DNA of 64,000 nt from Phycisphaerae bacterium (GTDB lineage: Bacteria > Planctomycetota > Phycisphaerae > UBA1845): NCBI GenBank assembly GCA_029260075.1, contig JAJDDY010000067.1:1-64000 (forward strand). Reading direction: 5' to 3'. The translations under genes were made by a program, and so were the position numbers. Below are positions 26,594 to 35,531 of the stretch, one piece after another (within the stretch, counting starts at the first letter, position 1; every line of letters begins with the position of its first letter). Under the pieces are notes generated by a model, which had not been told where the DNA came from, searched no databases, and saw only the letters and a list, made by a program, of their open reading frames with translations.

Positions 26594-26842
26594 AGATTAC
26601 ACGATGGCTGCCCGCTCGCGAGTCGTGTACGCATAATGCGGATAGGAATCCGCAGAAGATGGTGCCGCGATAGGAATCACGGCACAGCGGCACAGCGGGA
26701 GGAGAAGAAGAGACTAAGGAACCAAGCGACGGAGGGGCTCCGGGCATGTTCCTGGTGCGTGAATCCTTTCTCGCACCTCTGATCCGGGGAATCCCTTCCC
26801 ACGAACGCCGAATTACGCGACGCTCGCCTCTATGATCCGCTA
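26594..26842. repeat. Families F and D in the gap upstream of the OleC-like gene
   Basis: GCGGATAGGAATCCGCAGAAG and GATAGGAATCACGGCACAGC (family F) at about 26637-26695, then GGTGCGTGAATCCTTTCTCG with CACC (family D) at 26755-26778. The oleC promoter may lie here but was not recognised. Confidence 0.75.
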
Positions 26843-27394
26843 TCATGCCCAGGAATCGTCACTGGATTCGCCGGGGATCGCAACGCCGCATTCCGGGCAA
26901 GTCCCGGAGACGTTTCCTGTCAGGTTGTATTCGCAGTTGGAACAGAAACCCGATCGGTTCGTGCTCTTGAACCACGAGACGACGCACGGTGTCCAGCGAC
27001 AAGCTAGGCCCATGCCAACCACAATTAGACATGAATAGATCGCCACGCTAAGCATACGCAGATCCGTCGCTTGGATAGGCCAGTACCATGTACGCCGGAC
27101 ATACGAAGTAACATACGCGAGCCCCGTGAACAATCCATAGACCATAAACATCCACAAAGGCAAACCGAATCGTATGGTGTGCAGTACGCCGAGAAACATG
27201 ACCGCAATGGATCCAATATCCATCAAGGAAGGATAGGTGCCTCCGTTAAGGCTCTCTCCGCCTATCGCGCCAAAGGACGCAATGATTAACCAAAACATCA
27301 GCCAGAAAATACCCTGAAGCATCTTCCAGGCCGGGCTCTGACGCAAGCCGGTTGACTGAGTCGTTTCAAGGTCCATTTGTTCGCGCATACGCAT
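26843..27394 (-). CDS. Membrane protein with C-terminal zinc ribbon
   Basis: 183 residues. Four hydrophobic segments span about residues 25-45, 58-80, 82-100 and 112-130. The C-terminus ends in a short zinc ribbon, FCSNCEYNLTGN followed by GTCPECGVAIP, two CxxC knuckles. This four-helix plus CxxC-x(n)-CxxC layout is frequent in planctomycete genomes and has no known function. An internal ATG at 27376 is an alternative start. The gene stands alone between repeat-filled gaps. Confidence 0.8.
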   Translation of the reverse strand: MRMREQMDLETTQSTGLRQSPAWKMLQGIFWLMFWLIIASFGAIGGESLNGGTYPSLMDIGSIAVMFLGVLHTIRFGLPLWMFMVYGLFTGLAYVTSYVRRTWYWPIQATDLRMLSVAIYSCLIVVGMGLACRWTPCVVSWFKSTNRSGFCSNCEYNLTGNVSGTCPECGVAIPGESSDDSWA

Positions 27395-27662
27395 CGTTCT
27401 GTCGCCCTAATGAGCCTGTTGCGCGTGAATCTCTATCGCACCTATCCTCCGCTTCGTCAGGCCCGCTGCGTAATGCGGATAGGAATCCGCAGAAGAAGGT
27501 GCCGAGATCGGAATCACGGCACAGCAGCGTGGCATGCGAGACCGCTGGTGCGTGCGTCCCTCATCGCTGGTGCGTGAATCCTTTCTCGCACCTCCGCTGG
27601 TGCGTGAATCCTTTCTCGCACCCAATTCGTCCGCCACCGTGCGGCCTCGGTTTTCCGCCGTG
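27395..27662. repeat. Cluster of family D and F repeats
   Basis: Family F at about 27473-27530 (GCGGATAGGAATCCGCAGAAG, then GAATCACGGCACAGC), then three successive family D copies from about 27543 to 27622, two of them identical (GGTGCGTGAATCCTTTCTCG, then CACC) and one decayed. Spacing is irregular and there are no spacers of constant length, so this is not a CRISPR array. Confidence 0.85.
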
Positions 27663-28520
27663 CTAGTCGAACACTACCGTCTTGTTCTGACTGACAAGGA
27701 TCTTATTCTCGACGTGCAGTCGGACAGCCGTCGCCAAAACGACGCGTTCCAAGTCGCGCCCTTTGCGAATTAAGTCGTCGAGGGTATCACCGTGGTCGAC
27801 GTGCGTGGTGGACTGCGAGATGATGGGTCCGCCGTCGAGATCTTCGGTCACATAGTGACTCGTCGCACCAATGATCTTCACGCCGCGTTCGAAGGCTTGG
27901 TGATAGGGGCGCCGCCCCGCGAAGGCAGGCAGAAAGCTGTGGTGGATGTTGATCATGCGGGCATGATAGGCGTCGACGAACTCCGGCGACAGCACTTGCA
28001 TGTAGCGTGCGAGCACCACGAGATCGACCGAGGCGTCGCGAAGCAGATCGAGCATGTGTTGCTCTTGGGCAACACGTGTTTCCGGCGTAATCGGCACAGT
28101 GTGGTAGGCCACGTGGTGTCCGGCGGTATGCTCTTTCAGCATGTCGTGGTTCCCAATCACCAGTGGGATTTCGACATTCAGCTCACCGGTCTTCCATCGC
28201 CAGAGCAGGTCGCTGAGGCAGTGGCTTTCCTTAGTGACCAGGATGGCCATGCGTTTGATTTCTGTGCTCCAAAAAATACGCCAGCGCATGCCGTATGATT
28301 CCGCGACCTTGGTCCACGCGGGGGCGAAGCTTGTGCGATCGAGGTCGAAACCATCGAGGTCGATGTCGACACGCATGAAGAACTCGGCGTGCCGTGGGTC
28401 GGAGTGTTGGTCGGCGTTGATGATGTTCCCACCATGCTCGCCGATGAATCCGGCGACGGCGGCGATGATGCCGCGTCCGTCCGGGCAGGAGATGAGTAGC
28501 TTGGCCGTGGCTGCGCCCAT
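27663..28520 (-). CDS. purU: Formyltetrahydrofolate deformylase
   Basis: 285 residues, normal length. It hydrolyses 10-formyl-THF to formate and THF, balancing one-carbon pools in the cytoplasm. An N-terminal ACT-like regulatory domain (LLISCPDGRGIIAAVAGFIG, about 8-85) precedes the formyltransferase-fold domain. Catalytic residues are seen in MINIHHSFLPAF (Asn, His), GATSHYVTEDLDGGPI (His) and HVDHGDT (Asp). The C-terminus VRLHVENKILVSQNKTVVFD is typical. The ATG at 28520 starts close to the ACT domain. No operon partner is seen. Confidence 0.95.
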   Translation of the reverse strand: MGAATAKLLISCPDGRGIIAAVAGFIGEHGGNIINADQHSDPRHAEFFMRVDIDLDGFDLDRTSFAPAWTKVAESYGMRWRIFWSTEIKRMAILVTKESHCLSDLLWRWKTGELNVEIPLVIGNHDMLKEHTAGHHVAYHTVPITPETRVAQEQHMLDLLRDASVDLVVLARYMQVLSPEFVDAYHARMINIHHSFLPAFAGRRPYHQAFERGVKIIGATSHYVTEDLDGGPIISQSTTHVDHGDTLDDLIRKGRDLERVVLATAVRLHVENKILVSQNKTVVFD

Positions 28521-28555
28521 TAACGATTAGCCTTCATGACAAGGGTGTTGCGCCG

Positions 28556-28697
28556 CTAGCAGTCTGTTGAACACGTGTGGCACCGGCTTCCAGCCGGTGA
28601 TCCATTCGCGATTTCCGCCTCTTGACGGGGACAAGTCCCGTCGTCACGTGCGGGTTCGCGGCGACGTGATTGAGTACCGGCATCGTTCAACCCCCTG
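28556..28697. mobile_element. Family B unit with terminal inverted repeats
   Basis: About 140 bp. The left end is GCTAGCAGTCTGTTGAACA, the right end is GGCATCGTTCAACCCCC. Inside are the family B hairpin (TGTGGCACCGGCTTCCAGCC, then GGTGATCC) and GACGGGGACAAGTCCCGTC. It matches the units at 38900, 49828 and 53942 in order and spacing. It has no coding capacity. A family C copy follows at about 28709-28745. Confidence 0.75.
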
Positions 28698-28784
28698 CGA
28701 GGTTGCCGGATTCGATTCCCCCACCGCCAAGGCGATGGGCCACAACCGTCGGTAGCAACTCCTCAACGCGACGCTGGCGCAGCA

Positions 28785-29540
28785 CTACAACGGATCGATG
28801 CGCAAGCGGAGTTCGTCTTGCGTGCAACGGATCGACATCAGTCGAAACGGTCGCTGCCCGTTGAACCACACAAAATCGTTCTTGATCGTGAACCCGTCGA
28901 ACAGATCTTCTGCTGATCTTACGTTCGCCATGAGCGGCGCCAAGGCGCCGTCATCACCGGCTTCTTCCCGGTGACGGACCACCGCTTCCAGTATCGAGTT
29001 GACAATGCGGTGCTGCGTCGAGCGCGGTAGGGGTAGCGACCCGGCGCGCACATCGATCAGTCGGATATGAATTCGGTCACGATTCTTCGATACGACAACG
29101 CGAAGTGAAACGTTCACGATTGCCTGCCAACGGGCGTCGACGTAATGGGCACCGATACGCACCACGCCGCCATCGAACGACAGCGCCGGATCATGCAATG
29201 CTTCCGGCACTCGAGCCCAGGCGTCGGGCCACGTCTCCGGCAGCGCCGCCAGCCAGGCGTTCGCTTGGGCTGCGGACAAAGCGAGGTCGAACGGGTTGCC
29301 GCCGACAATGCCATCGCCGACGAAATCTGCAACCGTAACCGCAGTGCGACGGGCTTCGTCAGCCACACCTTCAGCAAGATCGACAGGGCGATACCAATGA
29401 GGGATGTGTTGGAAGCTCAGCCATGCCGCCACAGCCAGAAAAGGCAAGGCGATAACCACGACCGCGGTAAGCCGCGCGAGCATGCGAAAAAGTCGTCGCG
29501 GCGAGAACGGCTGAGCTACAGGTGGATTGGCTTGTTCCAT
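28785..29540 (-). CDS. Membrane-anchored protein of unknown function
   Basis: 251 residues. A basic N-terminus is followed by one hydrophobic segment (LTAVVVIALPFLAVAAWLSF, about 24-43), so it is probably a periplasmic domain on a single anchor. The rest is soluble, with tryptophan-rich LPETWPDAWARVPEALHDPA and a beta-rich region resembling a lipid-binding or chaperone-like sandwich, but I do not recognise a family. The C-terminus (MSIRCTQDELRLRIDPL) is well ordered and the length looks complete. Single gene, with repeats on both sides. Confidence 0.75.
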   Translation of the reverse strand: MEQANPPVAQPFSPRRLFRMLARLTAVVVIALPFLAVAAWLSFQHIPHWYRPVDLAEGVADEARRTAVTVADFVGDGIVGGNPFDLALSAAQANAWLAALPETWPDAWARVPEALHDPALSFDGGVVRIGAHYVDARWQAIVNVSLRVVVSKNRDRIHIRLIDVRAGSLPLPRSTQHRIVNSILEAVVRHREEAGDDGALAPLMANVRSAEDLFDGFTIKNDFVWFNGQRPFRLMSIRCTQDELRLRIDPL

Positions 29541-30297
29541 GGCACCATCTGTTCACGTGTGTGGTAGCCGCTGACCGCATCGCAAACGACGTCAACGGTA
29601 AACGCTGCAGCGAAACAGTGTACGCATGGTGGGGCGAGATGCCTATTACCATGCAACGTGGGGCGAGATGCCTATTGTCATGCAAGCTGGGACGAGATTC
29701 CTATCTCGTCCCTCTTCTCCAGCAGGATTCCTATCCTGCGCAACAGTTACCCACCCATACACTTAGAGCACTCTCGTGAACAGTGGTGCGAGAAGGGATT
29801 CACGCACCAGCGAGTGCGGGCAGACAGCGTTGCGCCCTAACGGGCGGTTTTTGGATCACCGGCTGGAAGCCGGTGCCACACGAGACGATCAGGTTGAAAC
29901 CCAATGCTACACGAAGCGATAGGATTGGGAGCCGTGCGACGCAAGACGGCCAAGTTGGAAGCGGGCACCCTTCGAAAATGTCGGAGCATGTGTGATCACA
30001 CGGAAAGGCCAGGGTTGAGAATCATGACGGTGGCTTGCCTAGAATGAACGGATAGCTTACGTACTCGGGACGGCTCGCACCTGAAGAACTCGGTATCTGT
30101 CTCGGTCCAGTCCGTCGCTACGCTTCGATACGCGGTCACGGACCGGCCGCGCGAAATCCTTATGGGGTGTCCAAAAAAGGTTTCGTCAAACCGAGCCGCG
30201 CCCGTAAGGGAGCGGTCTTGGGTGGGAAAGTCAGACCGCTCCCTTACGGGCGCGGCTTGGAGTATGGGTTCTTAAGAACGCTTTTCGGGGTCTTCTC
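29541..30297. repeat. Long intergenic stretch with families E, D, B and A
   Basis: 757 bases without a gene. Decayed and intact family E copies lie at 29636-29735 (GGGACGAGATTCCTATCTCG, then TCCC), family D at 29785-29808, a GCCCTAACGGGC hairpin near 29833, family B at 29851-29883, and a family A palindrome at 30190-30261 (ACCGAGCCGCGCCCGTAAGG, then CCTTACGGGCGCGGCTTGG). The region 29900-30180 shows nothing recognisable. The ABC operon promoter should lie near its right end. Confidence 0.75.
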
Positions 30298-31137
30298 ATG
30301 TTCACCCGTGCCACGGGGATGTTGATCGTACCGTTCTGGCTCGCAGCCATGGGTTGGCTTGTGGCGCACGACGTCATTCCCGCATGGACTGCGACCGACC
30401 CGCCCCTCGTTCGGCCAAACGATTGGCTGGCGGGTGAAGGCAAGAACGTCCAATTCTCGATCCACGTGGGTGGGCAGCGTACGGGGAGCGCCGGCGACAG
30501 CACAGGCAGTCAAGTCGGAACCCTCTGGACGAAGTATCTATCGGCGGAGAATTCGCTGCAACGCCGTGACGTGATTTGGATCGAACAATTCCCACTGCCC
30601 ATCGCCCCGCTACGGGCGACGACGACGCTCGTGTTCACCGGCGATGGGCTGCTCGACGAGTTTACCGTCCTGCTCGAAAACCGCATGGTCCATAGAATCC
30701 GCCTGCACGGCGAACGGTTTCCGACTGATTTTTCCTTTACGCTTGAGCACGGCGCCCTCGAACGTGCGTTCAAGATTCCGCTGACCGACGGCGGCATTAT
30801 CGGCAGCGCCTTCAACCCGTTCGCACAGCTTACGGACTTGAAAGTCGGCGACGCTTGGCGCATGCAGGTGTTCAACCCCATCGCCGCCGTGACCGGCGTG
30901 GGCGATCGTTTTTTGTCCATCCTCGTCAAAGTCACCGGCCGCGAGACGCTGGATCTTCGGGGCGAGGTGTACCACTGCTTCGTGGTCGAATCGCCCGACA
31001 CCAAGGCATGGGTCGACTCGCGCGGTGTGGTTTGGGTTCAGGAGTTCACCCTGCCGGTCGGGGGCACCATGCGCATCGTTCGAGAAACCGGGTTCGACGG
31101 GCAAACGCTCGCCGACGTGAGAAACGCACGACTATGA
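30298..31137 (+). CDS. Membrane-anchored periplasmic protein of the ABC export operon
   Basis: 279 residues. An N-terminal hydrophobic segment (MLIVPFWLAAMGWLVAHDVI) is a signal anchor or uncleaved signal; the rest is beta-rich and probably periplasmic. No family I can name, although the layout recalls substrate or outer-leaflet accessory proteins of ABC exporters. Its TGA overlaps the ATG of the ATPase gene (ATGA), so it is expressed with it and likely helps the transporter. WVDSRGVVWVQEFTLPVGGT near the C-terminus resembles the end of DUF3108-like domains, a weak match. Confidence 0.75.
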   Translation: MFTRATGMLIVPFWLAAMGWLVAHDVIPAWTATDPPLVRPNDWLAGEGKNVQFSIHVGGQRTGSAGDSTGSQVGTLWTKYLSAENSLQRRDVIWIEQFPLPIAPLRATTTLVFTGDGLLDEFTVLLENRMVHRIRLHGERFPTDFSFTLEHGALERAFKIPLTDGGIIGSAFNPFAQLTDLKVGDAWRMQVFNPIAAVTGVGDRFLSILVKVTGRETLDLRGEVYHCFVVESPDTKAWVDSRGVVWVQEFTLPVGGTMRIVRETGFDGQTLADVRNARL

Positions 31138-32033
31138 ACCCCACCGAAACGGCAACCGACAAGAGCAAGACAAGCGACAACAATTCGTCCACGTCTCGAA
31201 ACAACGATACGCCATCATTGATAGATCACCGACCGGAAGACGACGACACACCAACAACTTCTAGACAATCCGACGACACGCCACCAAGTAGCGCGAACGG
31301 CTGTGCGATCGCATTAGATTGTGTGCAGCGTGCCTACGGCACGACAATTGCCGTGCGCGACCTTACGCTCTCGATTCCTCGGGGCGAACTCTTCGCGTTC
31401 CTCGGACCCAATGGCGCCGGCAAGACGACCACCATCAAGATGATCGTGGGCCTGCTTCGCCCGGGTCGTGGAAGCGTTCATGTTTGTGGGCACGATATGA
31501 ACGCCGACGGTCTGGCGGCCAAGGCTCAACTCGCCTACGTTCCCGACCAACCATTCCTCTACGAAAAACTCACCGGGCGCGAATTCTTGTACTTCGTCGC
31601 AGAGATGTACGGCATTTCGTGCGAAGACCGTGACGCACGGCTGGCGCAGCTCATCCGTCGCTTGGACATCGGATCGTTTCTTGACGAACTCAGCGAAGGC
31701 TATAGCCACGGCATGAAGCAGAAGGTCGTGCTCGCGTCCGCACTGCTTCACAACCCATCCGTGCTCGTGATTGACGAACCCATGGTCGGGCTTGACCCGC
31801 GCGGCATTCGCGCCGTCAAGAATCTTTTCCAGGAACACACCGGCGCCGGCGACACGGTGTTCATGAGCACGCATACGCTCGACATCGCCGAAGCCGTCGC
31901 CGACCGCATCGGCATCATCCACCACGGCGAGTTGATCGCGGTCGGCACGCTCGCGGAACTGCGGGCAAAAGCCCAACGCGAACACTCGCTCGAAGAAATC
32001 TTCCTACAACTTACGGAACCGGACGATGGATGA
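31134..32033 (+). CDS. ABC transporter ATPase with disordered N-terminal tail
   Basis: 299 residues. The ABC domain begins near residue 57: Walker A GPNGAGKTTT at 91-100, a signature of LSEGYSHGMKQK rather than LSGGQ, Walker B VLVIDEP and the H-loop MSTHT. This pattern fits the export ATPases paired with large permeases. The first ~55 residues are a low-complexity stretch rich in Asn, Ser, Thr and Asp (KTSDNNSSTSRNNDTPS), unusual for this family and probably disordered. The start ATG overlaps the preceding gene's stop and is the only well-placed start, so the tail seems real. The permease gene overlaps its 3' end by 8 bases. Confidence 0.93.
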   Translation: MNPTETATDKSKTSDNNSSTSRNNDTPSLIDHRPEDDDTPTTSRQSDDTPPSSANGCAIALDCVQRAYGTTIAVRDLTLSIPRGELFAFLGPNGAGKTTTIKMIVGLLRPGRGSVHVCGHDMNADGLAAKAQLAYVPDQPFLYEKLTGREFLYFVAEMYGISCEDRDARLAQLIRRLDIGSFLDELSEGYSHGMKQKVVLASALLHNPSVLVIDEPMVGLDPRGIRAVKNLFQEHTGAGDTVFMSTHTLDIAEAVADRIGIIHHGELIAVGTLAELRAKAQREHSLEEIFLQLTEPDDG

Positions 32034-33759
32034 TCTGCCCGCCCTGTATACGCGGTCTCGACTGGGTCTACTTCTTCGCGTCAAGGCGCAGTCGTACACG
32101 AACCAAATAGCCCGCGCACTTCGCGATGCCCCCATCCGTCTGATGGCCACCGGGCTTCTTGTGGCGTTGGTGTGGTTCGGTCTGTATATGATGTTTCGTT
32201 TGGTGTTCGATCAATTCCGCCGGACGCCGCTCGAAGCCACCGTCGCGATCCCCCTGGTCTTCAATTTCTTCTTCGTCGCCATGTTGTTCATGCTGGCGTT
32301 TTCGAACGCGATCATCACCTACAGTTCACTCTTTGGAAGAACAGAATCGACGTACTTGCTTACGTCGCCGTTGACGACGCTCGACGTCATTACCCTTAAA
32401 TACCTCGAAGGGCTGGTCATCGCGAGTTGGTCGCTCGTCGTGCTTGGGCTTCCGTTGATGATGGCGCTCGCCCATCGCGCGACCAACTCCAAGCTTGCGG
32501 TTTTGTCCTTGAACCCACCGGGGAACGAGTGGACCTTCTATGTGTTGTTCATGGCGTTCTTTCTCGCGTTCATCCCCATCCCAGCCGCAATCGGTCTGGT
32601 CATGTCGTGGGCGGCCGCGCGGTTCTTCCCGCGCCGAGCGCTCCGTTTCTCCGCAGTCATCGCCGCCGTCGCCGTCGCGGCGTTCATCTTTCGCGGCGTG
32701 CGATTGTTGCGCCTTGACGATACAGCCACCGAGTCGTGGATTCGTTCGTTCCTATCGCGGATCAGCTTTATCGAGTCGTCATTCCTGCCGAACTATTGGG
32801 TCTCCAAAGGTATCGACCACGCCATGCACGGGCAGCTTTCCGAGTCTGTACTGTTTCTCGGCGTCACGATCGCCAACGCACTGTTACTCAGTTGGCTTGC
32901 GGTTCGCTTCGTCGCGAAGCGCTTCGACACCGCGCTCGAGCGGGCGTCCACCGCAGGAAGCCGAGCGCCACGGCGCGCCCAAGACTCCGCCGCCGGACTG
33001 CCGGGCTTGGTGTTCTTCTACCTGCCCGGTCGACTGCGCTTGATTGCCGCCAAAGATCTACGCACGTTTTTTCGTGACCCCATGCAGTGGACGCAGCTGG
33101 TCATCCTGTTCGGATTGATGGTGCTCTACCTCACGAACATGCCGACCCTTACGCTGCAATTCAGCACGCGCGGCTGGGCGCTCGTCATACCCTTCCTCAA
33201 TCTCTGCGCCGTATCGCTTATTCTCGCGACGTTTACCTGCCGGTTCGTTTTTCCGCTCGTATCGCTTGAGGGTCGACAACTCTGGATGATCGGGCTGCTC
33301 CCCGTCAAGCGCGGACACATACTCATCGCCAAGCTCGCGTTTGCCATGACCGTGTGTGTGTTGGTGGGCGTTTCGGCGATGGGGTTGGCCACGTGGATGC
33401 TCGGTCTTCAGCCGATTTGGGCGGCGATACACCTACTGGTCACGGCCGCGATCTGCTTCGGTCTTTGCGGGTTTTCCGTAGGGCTTGGGGCGCGTCTGCC
33501 CATGTTTCAACAAACGAGCATGGCCCGAATCGCCGGCAGCTTGGGCGGTACGACCAACCTTCTGGCCTCCGTCGCGTTGGTCACCGTGATACTCACCGGC
33601 GTCGGCGTCGCCACTTGGCGATCGCGCGAGCTCTCTGTCAACGCTTGGCCCGACGCTACGTCGTTCGCCTACTGCGGCGGCGCGGCGGTTGCGGCGTTGT
33701 TGGCTGGAGCGATCGCAATGTGGATCGGAGCACGGCACTTCGCCAAGGTCGAAGTTTAG
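32026..33759 (+). CDS. ABC export permease, multi-spanning
   Basis: 577 residues with about 12 hydrophobic segments, for example LLVALVWFGLYMMFRLVF, VFNFFFVAMLFMLAFSNAII, YVLFMAFFLAFIPIPAAIGL and AAVAALLAGAIAMWIGARHF. The layout is that of large bacterial ABC export permeases that work with a single ATPase. The substrate is unknown. A soluble linker lies around residues 300-340. The ATG overlaps the ATPase gene by 8 bases. Together the three genes form an operon encoding an anchored periplasmic protein, an ATPase and a permease. Confidence 0.88.
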   Translation: MDDLPALYTRSRLGLLLRVKAQSYTNQIARALRDAPIRLMATGLLVALVWFGLYMMFRLVFDQFRRTPLEATVAIPLVFNFFFVAMLFMLAFSNAIITYSSLFGRTESTYLLTSPLTTLDVITLKYLEGLVIASWSLVVLGLPLMMALAHRATNSKLAVLSLNPPGNEWTFYVLFMAFFLAFIPIPAAIGLVMSWAAARFFPRRALRFSAVIAAVAVAAFIFRGVRLLRLDDTATESWIRSFLSRISFIESSFLPNYWVSKGIDHAMHGQLSESVLFLGVTIANALLLSWLAVRFVAKRFDTALERASTAGSRAPRRAQDSAAGLPGLVFFYLPGRLRLIAAKDLRTFFRDPMQWTQLVILFGLMVLYLTNMPTLTLQFSTRGWALVIPFLNLCAVSLILATFTCRFVFPLVSLEGRQLWMIGLLPVKRGHILIAKLAFAMTVCVLVGVSAMGLATWMLGLQPIWAAIHLLVTAAICFGLCGFSVGLGARLPMFQQTSMARIAGSLGGTTNLLASVALVTVILTGVGVATWRSRELSVNAWPDATSFAYCGGAAVAALLAGAIAMWIGARHFAKVEV

Positions 33760-34333
33760 TAACCTGTCACGCCTCAAGTGACGGGTTCGTCCGATCCGAG
33801 CCGCGATCGTGAGGGAGCGTTTTCGAGCTGTCATGGCCGGATTTCAGACGTCCGCTTTCTTACGGGCGCGGCCCGGTCAGCCCCTCTTTCGAGGCGTGAC
33901 CAAGCAGTAGTGACCTGACGTGCAACGACGTCATGAACAACTCCTCGAACGACACCGACTTTCTCTTCTCGTGTGGTACCGGCTATCGGCTGGGTTACCT
34001 TGCGCGGTACCGGGTTGTCCTTCTTGTGTGACATCCGCTTCCGGCTTGCCTTTCCTGTGTGGCACCGGCTTCCAGCCGGTGATCCAGTACTTCCTAACCG
34101 CACCTACTGGTCCGCAATCTTTCACGCGCACTCGCCGTGCGCCTTCCCTTTCTCGGACGCTGGCCTACCGATATGTAGCGCTGCAGTGAGTCAATTTGTC
34201 ATACCAATCCGATAATGACAGCTCGATCGTACCGTAGCGGGCAACGCGCAGTCCTAACTCCAATCACCCACTTGCAAGACATCATTTCCCCCGACTCGCT
34301 GCCTACAATGCTCCGAACGGAGGGGAAGCGATC
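33760..34333. repeat. Intergenic stretch with families A and B
   Basis: 574 bases without a gene. A family A palindrome lies at 33795-33876, directly after the permease gene, and could end its transcript. Decayed family B copies lie at about 33970-34045 and an intact one at 34053-34084 (TGTGGCACCGGCTTCCAGCC, then GGTGATCC). The rest is unremarkable. Confidence 0.7.
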
Positions 34334-34720
34334 ATGGACAACGACATCTATCGGTTTGGTAGCGCCAACCGCACGTCGGCGGAAAGCGACCTACCGGAAT
34401 ACAGGCCGACAATCGACACACACGACGTGTTCCGCGAATTGATTGCGAGCGAGATACGCGATGGGCGACTCTCGGCGTCACGTCGCCGACGGATCATTCG
34501 ATACGCCGCCCACCTTGGATTGTCCGCTGTAGAGACGGGGCAATTGATCGCGCACTGTCGCGAACAGGCTGTTCCATGCGACAACCCGGACGAAAGGGCG
34601 TACGCGCTCCGACTGGCGCCGGCGGAACCGGCGCGCATCCCGAAACCGATACTCATCGCGCTGGCGGTTATCGTGTTCGCCGCGCTGAACGCGCTCGCGT
34701 TGAATTGGTGGGGGGGATAG
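34334..34720 (+). CDS. Small protein with C-terminal membrane anchor
   Basis: 128 residues. A soluble N-terminal region with a basic cluster (DGRLSASRRRRIIRYAAHLG, about 43-62) is followed by one C-terminal hydrophobic segment, ILIALAVIVFAALNALAL, ending NWWGG. This is a tail-anchored topology, with the basic region facing the cytoplasm. Function unknown. GGAGGGGA upstream of the ATG supports the start. It converges with the receiver gene, and family A sequence lies just after it. Confidence 0.75.
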   Translation: MDNDIYRFGSANRTSAESDLPEYRPTIDTHDVFRELIASEIRDGRLSASRRRRIIRYAAHLGLSAVETGQLIAHCREQAVPCDNPDERAYALRLAPAEPARIPKPILIALAVIVFAALNALALNWWGG

Positions 34721-34732
34721 AAGCTCAAACGT

Positions 34733-34850
34733 CAAAACGTCGAAATGTCGAAACGCTCGCGACTGAACGTGTGTGGGATGACGTATTAGAGGATTTGCGA
34801 TGAACCGAGCCCGTGAGGAAGCGGTTCTTACCCGTTCGACGCGGTTCGCG
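34733..34850. repeat. GTCGAAA array and half of a family A element
   Basis: CAAACGTCAAAACGTCGAAA and TGTCGAAACG form a short degenerate tandem at 34733-34762. It is followed by the left half only of a family A element (GAACGTGTGTGGGATGACG, then CCGAGCCCGTGAGGAAGCGG). The half element runs up to and slightly into the 3' end of the receiver gene, whose last residues it may encode. Confidence 0.65.
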
Positions 34851-35391
34851 GTTGATTGTCTTCGACGGATACGATTCGGTCGACCAGGCGGCGATGGGCG
34901 CCAACCAGGTCGCGGCAAACGAGTTCTACGCGTTTGTTCAATTCGCGTCGCTCGCGAATTACGCGCCGTACCAACCCACGCATCCGATGATTTCGCGACG
35001 CTCGACGGCGCTGGAGTCGATCTTGGGCGACCAAGTCTCTGGCCTGTTCCAACAATCTCGTCATCGCGAAGGGCTTGAGCAGCACGTCGTCGGCGCCGAT
35101 CCGGATCATCTCAAGAACGGCATCGCAATCAGGATTGTCAGCCAGCAGCACCAGCGGGCGATCGGTGAACGTTCGAACCGCGTGAACAATATCGGCGCCC
35201 TCCGCATCAGGTACAGACAGATCCACCAAGATCAAATCATGCGTTTCGCTAAGCACGACATCGATGCACGACTCGGCGTCGGAAACGCACGTGAGGTGCG
35301 CGTCCAGCCCACCCGACAGCGATGAGACGAGCATTTCCAACAAGCCCGCATCCGGTTCGACCAGGAGGATCTTGGGGGCTTCGTCACGCAT
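34828..35391 (-). CDS. Stand-alone response-regulator receiver protein
   Basis: 187 residues. A REC domain fills about residues 8-125: acidic pair in LLVEPDAG, phospho-acceptor Asp in LILVDLSVP and the conserved Lys in VLLKPF. A helical, Arg-rich C-terminal region (LQRRRASRNHRMRGLVRRV, about 140-175) has no DNA-binding motif I recognise and may be a coiled coil. It follows the HDOD-kinase gene on the same strand after 140 bases, so it may be a partner receiver. The last few residues lie in the edge of a family A half element, so the native C-terminus may have been altered. Confidence 0.85.
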   Translation of the reverse strand: MRDEAPKILLVEPDAGLLEMLVSSLSGGLDAHLTCVSDAESCIDVVLSETHDLILVDLSVPDAEGADIVHAVRTFTDRPLVLLADNPDCDAVLEMIRIGADDVLLKPFAMTRLLEQARDLVAQDRLQRRRASRNHRMRGLVRRVIRERRELNKRVELVCRDLVGAHRRLVDRIVSVEDNQPRTASNG

Positions 35392-35451
35392 TCGACGCGC
35401 TCCCTGCTCCTGCCGAACGAGGACGAGGATCGGGCCTGCGAACTTGCTTCG

Positions 35452-35500
35452 AAACGGCGAAACGTCGAAATATCGAGACGTCGAGACGTGGAGGGCTCGA
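35452..35500. repeat. Degenerate GTCGAAA/GTCGAGA tandem
   Basis: CGAAACGGCGAAACGTCGAA followed by ATATCGAGACGTCGAGACG, the same short tandem as at 34733 and in the same orientation, so the receiver gene is flanked on both sides by related tandems. It lies between the kinase stop and the receiver start. Confidence 0.6.
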
Positions 35501-35531
35501 CGCTTTGGGTTTTGGGAGCGACGGTGAAACG

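Noticed and set aside
27543-27622. Possible CRISPR-like array of three GTGCGTGAATCC repeats
   Set aside because: Spacing is irregular, there are no spacers of constant length, no cas genes, and the same unit is scattered singly across the window.
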